Part shown: in pieces, positions 1-8,525 of the stretch
How positions within the stretch are numbered: position 1 is the first letter of the stretch
Layout: every line of letters begins with the position of its first letter
Origin: Henriciella sp.
Lineage (GTDB): Bacteria; Pseudomonadota; Alphaproteobacteria; Caulobacterales; Hyphomonadaceae
Direction: 5' to 3'
Length of the DNA stretch: 64,000 bases
Assembly: GCA_013214545.1 (NCBI GenBank)
Contig: JABSQB010000010.1
Location: forward strand, 1 to 64,000
Position numbers and translations under genes: made by a program
The notes under the pieces: model-generated
Seen by the model: only the letters and a program-made list of their open reading frames with translations
Told to the model about the DNA's origin: nothing
The model's database searches: none

Positions 1-357
1 TCCGCGAATAGAGAGGTCTTCGGTGCGCGAGATAAAGTTGCCCGCCGCATTGTTAACGAGGCCGGTCAATGGCCCGTGATTCATCCAGATCTGATCGGTC
101 ATGTCATTGATCGCTTCAGCGACGCGAATATCGCATCCGTGCGCAACCACTTTGCCGCCGTGCGCGCTCATCAGAGCCTCTGCGGTTTCTTCGCAGACTC
201 CGCCGCGGCGGCCGCAGATGTGGACTTCAGCGCCGAGCTTGAGAAAGCCCTCAGCCATTTCCTTGCCGAGACCCGTGCCGCCACCCGTGACCAGAACGCG
301 TTCGCCGTCCATAAGGCCATCGCGAAACATCAATTGAGACATATCCATTTTATTCAT
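1..357 (-). CDS. Short-chain dehydrogenase/reductase, N-terminal part (truncated by window edge)
   Basis: Reverse-strand reading MNKMDMSQLMFRDGLMDGERVLVTGGGTGLGKEMAEGF...LVNNAAGNF; Rossmann TGGGTGLG and NNAAG motifs; 2,4-dienoyl-CoA reductase-like SDR. Confidence 0.8.
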   Translation of the reverse strand, partial: MNKMDMSQLMFRDGLMDGERVLVTGGGTGLGKEMAEGFLKLGAEVHICGRRGGVCEETAEALMSAHGGKVVAHGCDIRVAEAINDMTDQIWMNHGPLTGLVNNAAGNFISRTEDLSIRG

Positions 358-396
358 CCCGCCTGTTTGTCTGTGCAGGAGAGAATAGAGCAAAGC

Positions 397-744
397 TTAC
401 TTACGGAAAGGCAAGCTGACCAAACGCCAGAGCAACCAGATCGGCAGCACGAACGTCGCCCCCGCCAAGGCCGGCTTCCAGAAATTGCGAACCGCCCAGC
501 CCGCGAGGCCCGCGAGCGACTCCAAAAAGCGCTGCATGGCGCCCATCATGTTCACATCTGGCGATGCCGGGTCGAACTCGTTGGCCATGACAAAGAAGCC
601 GACAAGCACGCAGAGCAATGCGAGCTTGATCCAGCCCCACCAGCTGATGCCGAGCAGGCGCAGCAGAATATGACGCTTGGCCTTCGGGAGCTTTCCCGTT
701 CGGGCGGCCTCTTCGCCAATCGTCTCCAGCGCCGGATCGGTCAT
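397..744 (-). CDS. Small hypothetical membrane protein (two predicted hydrophobic segments)
   Basis: 115 aa ORF, 4 nt from the mscS-like gene, hydrophobic segments WGWIKLALLCVLVGFFVM and FWKPALAGATFVLPIWLLW. Confidence 0.65.
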   Translation of the reverse strand: MTDPALETIGEEAARTGKLPKAKRHILLRLLGISWWGWIKLALLCVLVGFFVMANEFDPASPDVNMMGAMQRFLESLAGLAGWAVRNFWKPALAGATFVLPIWLLWRLVSLPFRK

Positions 745-747
745 GAT

Positions 748-1575
748 CTAGGCGACGTTTTTGACGATCTCGACCTGATGCGGATACGGGATCGAGATGC
801 CCTGCTGGTCGAACGCTTCCTTGACCTGTTTGGTCAGATCGAACGTCACGTCCCAATAGTCCGACGAATTGACCCAGTTGCGGGTCGCAATATCGACAGA
901 ACTGTCACCGAGATTGACGACTTTTGCGAACGGTTCAGGGTCGCGCAAAATCCGCTGATCCGCATCGACGATGGATTTGATGATGCCAATCGCCTTATCG
1001 ATATCGTCGCCATAATCGATGCCAAACGTGACATCGACGCGGCGGGTGGAGTAGCCGCTATAATTCTTGATGACGCCGTCAATCGCCTGACTGTTGGGCA
1101 CCATGATCTGGACATTGTCAGGGGTGGCCAGCACCGTCTGGAACAGATTGATGTCTTTCACCGTCCCGGCGGCCCCGGCGGCCTCAACATAATCGCCCAG
1201 CTTGTAAGGGCGGAAAATCATGATCATCACGCCAGACGCGATGTTGCCGAGTGCGCCCTGAAGCGACAGACCAATCGCCAGGGTCAGTGCACCAAGGACG
1301 GCGACGAAGCTCGTCGCTGGAACGCCGAACACCTGTAGGACCGCGATAAAGACGGCGGCGGTGACGGCCCATCGGACCATGGAACCGAAGAAATTGCCGA
1401 GTGTGTCGTCGATATTCTCTTGCTTTAGCGCGATCTTTCGAACCAGTCCGCCAAGCCAGCCTGCAACGCGCAATCCGATGATCAGGACGATCAGCGCGCC
1501 GACGGCCTGGACGGCAAATGCAAGGACGGCGTCGCCATACTCGGCCCACAGAGCCGCAAAATCGATATTGTTCAT
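748..1575 (-). CDS. Small-conductance mechanosensitive ion channel, MscS family
   Basis: 275 aa; MscS core (LGALTLAIGLSLQGALGNIASGVMIMIFRPYKLGDYVE...VPNSQAIDGVIKNYS). Confidence 0.92.
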   Translation of the reverse strand: MNNIDFAALWAEYGDAVLAFAVQAVGALIVLIIGLRVAGWLGGLVRKIALKQENIDDTLGNFFGSMVRWAVTAAVFIAVLQVFGVPATSFVAVLGALTLAIGLSLQGALGNIASGVMIMIFRPYKLGDYVEAAGAAGTVKDINLFQTVLATPDNVQIMVPNSQAIDGVIKNYSGYSTRRVDVTFGIDYGDDIDKAIGIIKSIVDADQRILRDPEPFAKVVNLGDSSVDIATRNWVNSSDYWDVTFDLTKQVKEAFDQQGISIPYPHQVEIVKNVA

Positions 1576-1586
1576 GATCTACCCCT

Positions 1587-2345
1587 TTAGCCTTTAGAAT
1601 TTGAACTCGTATTAAGGCGCCAACGCTCCATTCCGGGGCGGCCCCGGTCCGGGATCAGGCGCTTGTTTGAAACTGGAATGACCGCGCCCCGCGTCATCGC
1701 GAAGACCATCATGCCGCCATCTGGAAAGCACGGCGCATACGCCTCATCCAGCACGTTCAGCCCTCCGGTAAAGGCGCCAAGCGCAGGCATGATCAAGCGC
1801 TCTCCATCCGTCACGAAACACGATCGACGCAAAGTTCGCACGCGGCTCAGCACTTTCGCGCATGGGTGGAGGTGCCCGGCAATTTCGCCGCTTTCCCCGG
1901 TTGGCTCATGGCGGAAGACAATATCCTTGATGCGCAGCACCTTGGCGGCGCGTCCTCCTAATGCTTGCGGCGGATCCGGATCGTGATTGCCTTCGACCCA
2001 AACCCAGTCGGTTGCATTGGTCAAAGCCTTGATCCGCGCCGTGTCCTGCTCGACCAATCGCCACTCGGCGTCGCCGTCATGAAAACTGTCACCGAGAGAG
2101 ATGACACGCTCAGGTGCATAGTCGCGCACCAGGGCCTCAACCACGGCAAGCGTGGCGCTGGTATCATATGGCGGCAGCATCTGTCCTGCGGCGGCGTAAG
2201 AGGAGCCCTTCTCCAGGTGCAGGTCTGAGACCACCAAGGTCCGTTCGCTGCCCCACCACAGCGCGCCCTCTGGCAGAGGGGTCATCAGTTCGCCACGCAC
2301 ATGCAGATGCGTTTCCTGGACCTGTTTTCGGGCAATGGCAGTCAT
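1587..2345 (-). CDS. pdeM: Ligase-associated DNA damage response endonuclease PdeM (metallophosphoesterase)
   Basis: 252 aa; VVSDLHLEKGSS, LGDSFHDGD, GNHDP, GHLHPCAKV metallophosphoesterase motifs of the PdeM type. Confidence 0.82.
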   Translation of the reverse strand: MTAIARKQVQETHLHVRGELMTPLPEGALWWGSERTLVVSDLHLEKGSSYAAAGQMLPPYDTSATLAVVEALVRDYAPERVISLGDSFHDGDAEWRLVEQDTARIKALTNATDWVWVEGNHDPDPPQALGGRAAKVLRIKDIVFRHEPTGESGEIAGHLHPCAKVLSRVRTLRRSCFVTDGERLIMPALGAFTGGLNVLDEAYAPCFPDGGMMVFAMTRGAVIPVSNKRLIPDRGRPGMERWRLNTSSNSKG

Positions 2346-2507
2346 GCGATTACCCTGACGCGCGCCGCGATCAGGGTCAATTCTGCAAGTTCAGGTTTCC
2401 GTTTGGTCATCCCAAAAATGCCATAGCCAGCCGCGGAATCTGAGTTAGCTTGTGGATAAATCAATCAGTCGATTGCGATTGCCGTCAGTACAAATGGAGC
2501 CAGGCAT

Positions 2508-3887
2508 ATGAAACTGATCAGCGATGACATTCTCGTCGATACCGGGGCGCAAGACCCTGTGCACCCGATGACATATCCGATGATCGAAACAGATTTCACG
2601 CTGTGGAACCCAAATTCCTGGACCCGCGGCCACCCCTATGAGCTGTACACCAAGATGCGCAATGAAGCGCCGGTGATGTGGTCCGGCATGCCGCGCGGCG
2701 GCTCCGGCTTCTGGTCAGTGTCGCGCTATGAAGACATCAAGACCGTGGAGCTCGCTCCGGATGTGTTCTCGTCCCAGCGGGGCGGCATCAATCTCGCGGT
2801 GGCGGACCGAAAGCACTGGCGCCCGGAAATCCTGGTGCGCGCGGCGATGGACAATCTCATCTCCATGGATGAGCCGCAGCATATGCAGATGCGGATCCAG
2901 CAGAAGGATTTCTTCATCCCGGCCTATGTCAAAGAGCTGCGCGAGAAAGTCAGCCGCAAAGTTGAATCGCTGTGCGACGATCTCGAAGAAAAAGGCCCAG
3001 TGGTTGATTTCGTGAAGATCTTCTCCAACCAGCTGCCGCTTTACACCTTGTGCGAAATGCTGGGCGTCGATGAAGCCGACCGGCAGAAGATCGTACACTG
3101 GATGCATTATCTCGAAATGGCGAGCCAGTTCATGGCGAACCCGCTGCGCACCTTCCTGGGCGAGCCGCTATTCCCGCTGCGCTTTAAGAAAGTCGTCGAG
3201 GAGATGTTCGCCTATGGCGCCAGCGTCATGGCAGATCGCCGGGCCAATCCGCGCGAGGACCTGCTGACAGTGATCGCCCATTCAAAACTGGAAGGCGAGC
3301 TGCTGCCGCAGGAATATCTCGACGGCTCCTGGCTGCTGATCATCTTTGCCGGCAATGACACGACGCGAAATTCGCTGTCCGGGACGATCAAGCTGATGAC
3401 CGAGTGGCCGGACCAGCGCGCCATGGTGCTCGACGATCCGTCGTTGATCTCACGCATGGCAGAAGAGTCGCTGCGCATGGTCTCGCCGGTCAAGCATATG
3501 CGCCGCACTGCGCTGGAAGACACAGAGATCAATGGCCAGAAGATCGCCAAGGATGAGAAAGTGGTGATGTGGTATGGCGCCGGTAATCGTGACCCGGAGG
3601 TGTTCGCCAACCCGGACACGTTCGACATGATGCGCGACAATGTCGACAAGCACATCGCGTTTGGCCATGGCGTGCATAAATGCCTCGGCTCGCGCGTCGC
3701 TCAGATGCAGCTGCGGGTCGCCTATGAGCACCTGTTTGATCGCTTCCCGAACATCGAGTTCACAGGCGATATCAAGTATGGTCCGAACGCACTCGTGCAT
3801 GCGATCTCTAAGCTGAAAGTGAACCTGTACGGCAAAGGTAATAGCCGTCCGACCAAGGTTCAGGTGAAGAGCCTGGAGAGCGCTTAA
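2508..3887 (+). CDS. Cytochrome P450
   Basis: 459 aa; heme-binding AFGHGVHKCLGSRVAQMQ, I-helix FAGNDTTRNSLSG, EESLR. Confidence 0.95.
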   Translation: MKLISDDILVDTGAQDPVHPMTYPMIETDFTLWNPNSWTRGHPYELYTKMRNEAPVMWSGMPRGGSGFWSVSRYEDIKTVELAPDVFSSQRGGINLAVADRKHWRPEILVRAAMDNLISMDEPQHMQMRIQQKDFFIPAYVKELREKVSRKVESLCDDLEEKGPVVDFVKIFSNQLPLYTLCEMLGVDEADRQKIVHWMHYLEMASQFMANPLRTFLGEPLFPLRFKKVVEEMFAYGASVMADRRANPREDLLTVIAHSKLEGELLPQEYLDGSWLLIIFAGNDTTRNSLSGTIKLMTEWPDQRAMVLDDPSLISRMAEESLRMVSPVKHMRRTALEDTEINGQKIAKDEKVVMWYGAGNRDPEVFANPDTFDMMRDNVDKHIAFGHGVHKCLGSRVAQMQLRVAYEHLFDRFPNIEFTGDIKYGPNALVHAISKLKVNLYGKGNSRPTKVQVKSLESA

Positions 3888-5167
3888 GCCGAGGCTTCAA
3901 ACACTGGCCAGGTGTCGACGATCGCGCCGCCTTCATAGACCGCGATATCCCCGAATTGCAGGAACACCGCTTCGCTCTGATGCGGGCGGAAGAAGACAAA
4001 TTCGTCCGCCGCAATTTCGAGGTCAGGCCCGCCATTCAGCATTTCCTGATTGGACGACCGCCCAAATGTAGAATTGTAGCTGAGCCCCGGCGGATCGACA
4101 GGATCTGCCAGCCAATGCCCGCCATAAATGAAGACGGTCTTGTTATAGTTCGGATCCCAGGCGCGCTTGGCGCTGTCGGCAAATTCGAGGCCCGGCATAC
4201 GCGTCGTTGGCAGCGATTTGATCACCGGCGTGGCGATAAAGCTGGCTGGCAAATGCGGCTCAAGCAGCTCACTGTCAAAATGCGTCGGCTTGACCAGACA
4301 AGACCCAGCCGAAATCTCGTTCGCAATCTCAGTATCTTCGTAATAGCGATAAGTCGGACTGCCAGCTGCGTTACGCGTCAGGTCCTGTAGCGCATCCGCG
4401 CCGAAGACTTCCGCAGCCTGATCCAGGGCGGCGCGATACTTCTTCCAGGCCCCGTTCAGAGCTTTGTCACGCCAGCCGAGCGTGGTTGGCAGGGCCGGAA
4501 TGTGCGGCTCATAGCCCATAAATCCGGAGAGCTTGAGACGATCATTATCGTGGATGGCCTGCAATGTGGCTTGCAGCTCAGCGCCCGGCTCGAACCCGCC
4601 CCGATGCAAGCCGACATCAAGCTCAATATTAATGTCCAGCGTGCGATCTTCGGCGGCGGCGAGATCGGCATATTGCTTCAGGCGACTACCGCTATCGATC
4701 AACCACTGAACTCTGTCCGCGGCTGGCGCGCTTTGCTCGGTCAGCGCAGCGAAGTAATTGCGCGCGGCCTGAACTGGTAATGGCTTGCCGAGCAGTTGAC
4801 TGGCCTCCGGCATGGCTTCGCTGAGCGCTGTCAGCATGGGCTGATTAAACGTCATAAGACGGTCGGTGTTCGCGCGCTGACGAATATGCTCGATAAGGGA
4901 AAGCGAGGGCAGCGATTTTGCTACGATACGATAGCCCATCCGGTCTGGCAGATGACCGACCAATGTATCAATATTGGCGTTTAAACGCGCCCGATCGATG
5001 ACCAGGGTCGGTGTCGCAATTCCGGCTGCGGTCAGCGCGCTCTGCACGTCCAGAAAATATGGGTCACGTGGCCCGCTTTTATCACCCGGTTTCGACATTA
5101 GCGTGCTCACTCCCACAATTGCGGCCCCGCCCAGAAGCAGGTTTCTTCGACTGACTTTAAGCATCAA
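3884..5167 (-). CDS. PLP-dependent alanine racemase/D-threonine aldolase/D-serine dehydratase-like (fold type III) protein with Tat-like signal
   Basis: 427 aa; N-term SRRNLLLGGAAIVGVSTLM; TPTLVIDRARLNANID; IVAKSLPS lysine region; C-term FGDIAVYEGGAIVDTWPVFEA as in DSD/DTA enzymes. Confidence 0.8.
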   Translation of the reverse strand: MMLKVSRRNLLLGGAAIVGVSTLMSKPGDKSGPRDPYFLDVQSALTAAGIATPTLVIDRARLNANIDTLVGHLPDRMGYRIVAKSLPSLSLIEHIRQRANTDRLMTFNQPMLTALSEAMPEASQLLGKPLPVQAARNYFAALTEQSAPAADRVQWLIDSGSRLKQYADLAAAEDRTLDINIELDVGLHRGGFEPGAELQATLQAIHDNDRLKLSGFMGYEPHIPALPTTLGWRDKALNGAWKKYRAALDQAAEVFGADALQDLTRNAAGSPTYRYYEDTEIANEISAGSCLVKPTHFDSELLEPHLPASFIATPVIKSLPTTRMPGLEFADSAKRAWDPNYNKTVFIYGGHWLADPVDPPGLSYNSTFGRSSNQEMLNGGPDLEIAADEFVFFRPHQSEAVFLQFGDIAVYEGGAIVDTWPVFEASA

Positions 5168-6584
5168 ACGACTCCCCGAAAAGCTCCGCCAAATGCGGGT
5201 TCAGGAACTTACCGTCCGGATCCAAGTCGCGGCGCAACTCGGCGAAGCGGCTGAACTCAGGATACAGCATGGCAAAGTCATCATGCTTGAGATTGTGCCA
5301 TTTGCCCCAGTGCGGACGGCCGCCATGGCGCAGGAAGATTGGCTGGAACTCACTAAAGAAATAGTCGAACCGCTCATCCACGGCCGCGTGGATCGCGATC
5401 GACATTCGGGTGCCCCCATTGAACGGACTGAGCCAGGCATCGTCCGGCGCGATGTATCGGATCTCCATCGGGAAGAAGGCGTCTTTGCGCCGGTCCATTT
5501 TCTCGATCACCTGACGCAAGGCTGCGATCCCTTCGTCGCGCGGCAGATGATACTCCATTTCATTGAACTTGATCGGCCGGGTGGTCGCGAGCAATTCCAG
5601 AGAGGCGTCGCTGACATCCTCGATCACGCCGCTTGGCAGCGCCGATTGGGCGATCCGGCGGCGCAGCCATGGCCACCAGCCAAACTGGTCGCGCAGTTGC
5701 TTCAATCCTTCCAGGATCTCATCATCTTCTGAAGGTTGAACGCCTGTGATGTCGCCCTCATGCACGTCATGGCTGAGCGTCGCCGCCATGCCGGTTCCGG
5801 GCAGGTAGAAGACTTCGAAATTGCGATGCGCGGCGGCTCGCGCTTCCAGTTCATCCAGGACTTGCTCGATCGGTTCAGCCCGCACGATCCGGTGCAGATT
5901 GAAGGCAGGGACGGTCTGGACGCTATAGGATGTCATCACCCCAAGCGCACCGAGAGAGACTTTCCCGGCGCTGAACAGGTCCGGATTGGACGCAGCGCTG
6001 ACACCAACAATCTCGCCCGCCGCCGTGACCATGCGAAAGCCGCGAATATAGTCGTGCAGCGCCGTCAGCGTTTCACCCGTACCATGCGTCGCGGTGGAGA
6101 AGGTTCCGGCCAGCGTCTGGTCGACGATATCCGGCAGGTTCAAGAATGCGCGTCCCAATTCGTGCAATTTGCTCGCGGCCTGAAACAGCGTTGTTCCGGC
6201 GCCGAAGGTCGCAATCCCGGTATCGGCGTCATAGTTTTGAAGACCACTCAAATAGCTGACATCAAGAATCGCGCCTTCGCTCGGAACGAGACCTGAAAAA
6301 GAGTGACCAGACCCTCGCGGACGGATGCGGTGCGCGCTGGAGCGAACATATTCGGCGAGTGCTTGTTCTGATTGCGGCGAGGCAAGATCGATAGGCGTCG
6401 CGCGCTGGGCCCCGGCCCAGTTCATCCAGGCTTCTTCCCCGGCAGGCGCGTCCGGATAGTCTGGCGAATAGTCGTCGCGTTCAAACTCACGCATGCCCCA
6501 GGCAACGTGCTGACCAACCGGGATCGCCGTCGCAATCGCGGCGCCTGCCCCAACTTGCAAAAGCCGTCTTCTCGAAACGCCCAT
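5157..6584 (-). CDS. FAD-binding aldonolactone/alditol oxidase family protein with Tat-like signal
   Basis: 475 aa; SRRRLLQVGAGAAIATAIP; RPRGSGHSFSG; C-terminal RPHWGKWH...DPDGKFLNPHL (D-arabinono-1,4-lactone oxidase type). Confidence 0.88.
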   Translation of the reverse strand: MGVSRRRLLQVGAGAAIATAIPVGQHVAWGMREFERDDYSPDYPDAPAGEEAWMNWAGAQRATPIDLASPQSEQALAEYVRSSAHRIRPRGSGHSFSGLVPSEGAILDVSYLSGLQNYDADTGIATFGAGTTLFQAASKLHELGRAFLNLPDIVDQTLAGTFSTATHGTGETLTALHDYIRGFRMVTAAGEIVGVSAASNPDLFSAGKVSLGALGVMTSYSVQTVPAFNLHRIVRAEPIEQVLDELEARAAAHRNFEVFYLPGTGMAATLSHDVHEGDITGVQPSEDDEILEGLKQLRDQFGWWPWLRRRIAQSALPSGVIEDVSDASLELLATTRPIKFNEMEYHLPRDEGIAALRQVIEKMDRRKDAFFPMEIRYIAPDDAWLSPFNGGTRMSIAIHAAVDERFDYFFSEFQPIFLRHGGRPHWGKWHNLKHDDFAMLYPEFSRFAELRRDLDPDGKFLNPHLAELFGESFDA

Positions 6585-6604
6585 TGCCTCCTCCCTGATT
6601 AATT

Positions 6605-6620
6605 GATAGTTATCACTATC
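6605..6620. promoter_or_regulatory. Candidate TetR-family operator, inverted repeat GATAGT-TATC-ACTATC
   Basis: Perfect 6-bp inverted repeat with 4-nt spacer in the divergent intergenic region between the oxidase (starts 6584) and tetR (starts 6671). Confidence 0.55.
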
Positions 6621-6670
6621 GTTTTAGACCTGTCTGTCAAGCACGCGATCAATTCGGAGACTCAAACGCC

Positions 6671-7288
6671 GTGGCCCTCACCACCAACAAACGCGCAACA
6701 CCAAACCAGGACCGCTCACAGCGGACGGTCGAGCGCGTGCTCGAGGCGGCGGCGGCGTTGTTGGAAGAAGTCGGGTTTGAGCGTCTGTCGACCAACATGA
6801 TCTGCAAGCGCGCCGGGCTGACACCGCCGGCCCTGTATCGATATTTCCCGAACAAATATGCGGTGCTGAAAGAACTCGGCGAACGCCTGATGGAGGCGCA
6901 AAACATCCTGCTCGATGACTGGGACCCCGGCGCCGAAAATCTCGTCGAGCAGATTGAGCATTTCCTGCGCGAGACGCTGGATGTGACCCGCCGTTTCAAA
7001 GCTGGCGGCTGGATTATGCGCTCTCTGCACGCCACCCCGGTCCTCACCGATGTCCGTCTCGACTCGCATCGGCGGATGGCGAATATGATGACGGAGAAAA
7101 CCATGGTGCGCTGGCCAGAGCTCGATCGGGCCAAAGTCTTCGCCAATGCCCGGATCGGGGTTGAGATGGGCTATGCGCTGGTCGAAATGCTCTTCGATGA
7201 ACCATCGATCGATGAGGACGCCGCCTTACGCAACACGGCGCAGATGCTTGCCCATCATCAGAGCATGCTTGTGCAGGGGTCTGTATAG
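6671..7288 (+). CDS. TetR/AcrR family transcriptional regulator
   Basis: 205 aa; N-terminal HTH RVLEAAAALLEEVGFERLSTNMICKRAGLTPPALYRYFPNKYAVLKEL; GTG start. Confidence 0.92.
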   Translation: MALTTNKRATPNQDRSQRTVERVLEAAAALLEEVGFERLSTNMICKRAGLTPPALYRYFPNKYAVLKELGERLMEAQNILLDDWDPGAENLVEQIEHFLRETLDVTRRFKAGGWIMRSLHATPVLTDVRLDSHRRMANMMTEKTMVRWPELDRAKVFANARIGVEMGYALVEMLFDEPSIDEDAALRNTAQMLAHHQSMLVQGSV

Positions 7289-7379
7289 GTTCCGTACGCG
7301 TCTCAGGCACCCTTGCGTAGGTCCTCAGCAGTGGCTTAGGTGGGGATTGACCGGGGACTAAGTGAGGAAAGGGATCGGC

Positions 7380-8525
7380 ATGAAGCGTCTGATCTTGAGC
7401 GTTTTGGGGTTGGCCTTGGCGGCCTGCGCGGGGCCGCAAGGCACAGAGCCTGAGGCGGGTGTTGAGCCGCAAACAGGTTCGGAACGCGCCGCCCCGGTCA
7501 CCGTGGAAGACCGGTTTGCCATCCTGGCGCTGGACTGCGTTCACCGGGAGTATCCCAACAAGATCAGCCATGTCCTGCAGTCGGATGAGGACGCCCGCCC
7601 GCCGCGCGAATTGACCCCGGCATTCTATGGCTGTTTTGACTGGCACTCCTCAGTGCACGGCCACTGGCTTCTGACCCGCATACTGACCACGCGGCCCGAC
7701 AGCGTCTATGCTGACGAAATTCGCGCCAAGCTGGCGCAGAGCTTCACCGCTGAGAACATGGCTGGCGAGCTTGCTTACTACACCACCGAAGGCCGCGCCT
7801 CCTTCGAGCGCCCTTATGGCATTGCCTGGTATCTTCAGCTGATCGCAGAGCTTGAGGAAAGCGATGATCCACAGCTCAATGAATGGCGCGAAACCCTACG
7901 TCCCCTGGAAGATGCGATCGTCGAGAAGACCCGCGCCTGGCTTCCAAAACTCTCCTATCCTGTGCGCCTCGGAACCCATAACCAGACCGCCTTCGCGTTC
8001 GGACTGATGCTCGATTATGCCCGCACGGTTGGGAACACCGAGTTCGCCAATGAGCTGGCGCAGAAAGTGGTCTCTTTTCATCAAGGCGATGTGAATTGCC
8101 CGCTGGCTTATGAACCCTCCGGCGAAGACTTTCTGTCGCCCTGCCTGATGGAAGCAGACCTGATGCGCCGGGTTCTGTCGCAGCAGGATTTCGTCGTCTG
8201 GCTTGGCTATTTCCTGCCTCAGATCCCGATTGATGGCCGCGCAGACTGGCTCGAGCCTGGTATCGTGCTCGATGCGTCGGATGGCAAGCTGGTGCACCTG
8301 GACGGGGTCAACCTGTCACGCGCCTGGGCTCTGGAAGGGATCGCCAGCGCCCTGCCCGCCGAAGACCCGCGCCGTCCCGCGCTCATGGCAGCCTACGCTG
8401 TGCATCGCGACGTGGGGATCGCGGCAGTGTCTGATGAGCACTATTCGGGCAGCCACTGGCTCGCCAGCTTCGCGACTTATCTCACCACGCAACGTGGAAT
8501 TTCACCCAACGAGCGCGCCGAATGA
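7380..8525 (+). CDS. DUF2891-like predicted lipoprotein
   Basis: ATG at 7380, signal MKRLILSVLGLALAAC (lipobox LAAC); FYGCFDWHSSVHGHWLL...HNQTAFAFGLMLDYA...SGSHWLASFATYL. Confidence 0.8.
   Translation: MKRLILSVLGLALAACAGPQGTEPEAGVEPQTGSERAAPVTVEDRFAILALDCVHREYPNKISHVLQSDEDARPPRELTPAFYGCFDWHSSVHGHWLLTRILTTRPDSVYADEIRAKLAQSFTAENMAGELAYYTTEGRASFERPYGIAWYLQLIAELEESDDPQLNEWRETLRPLEDAIVEKTRAWLPKLSYPVRLGTHNQTAFAFGLMLDYARTVGNTEFANELAQKVVSFHQGDVNCPLAYEPSGEDFLSPCLMEADLMRRVLSQQDFVVWLGYFLPQIPIDGRADWLEPGIVLDASDGKLVHLDGVNLSRAWALEGIASALPAEDPRRPALMAAYAVHRDVGIAAVSDEHYSGSHWLASFATYLTTQRGISPNERAE

Noticed and set aside
76-1338. 420-aa plus-strand ORF opposite the SDR, membrane protein and MscS genes
   Set aside because: Shadow ORF on the antisense strand of well-supported genes in GC-rich DNA; Arg/Asp/His-rich sequence with no recognisable domain.
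5736-6296. 186-aa plus-strand ORF (and neighbour 4974-5732) opposite the PLP enzyme/flavoenzyme genes
   Set aside because: Antisense shadow ORFs; the minus-strand genes have clear family motifs.
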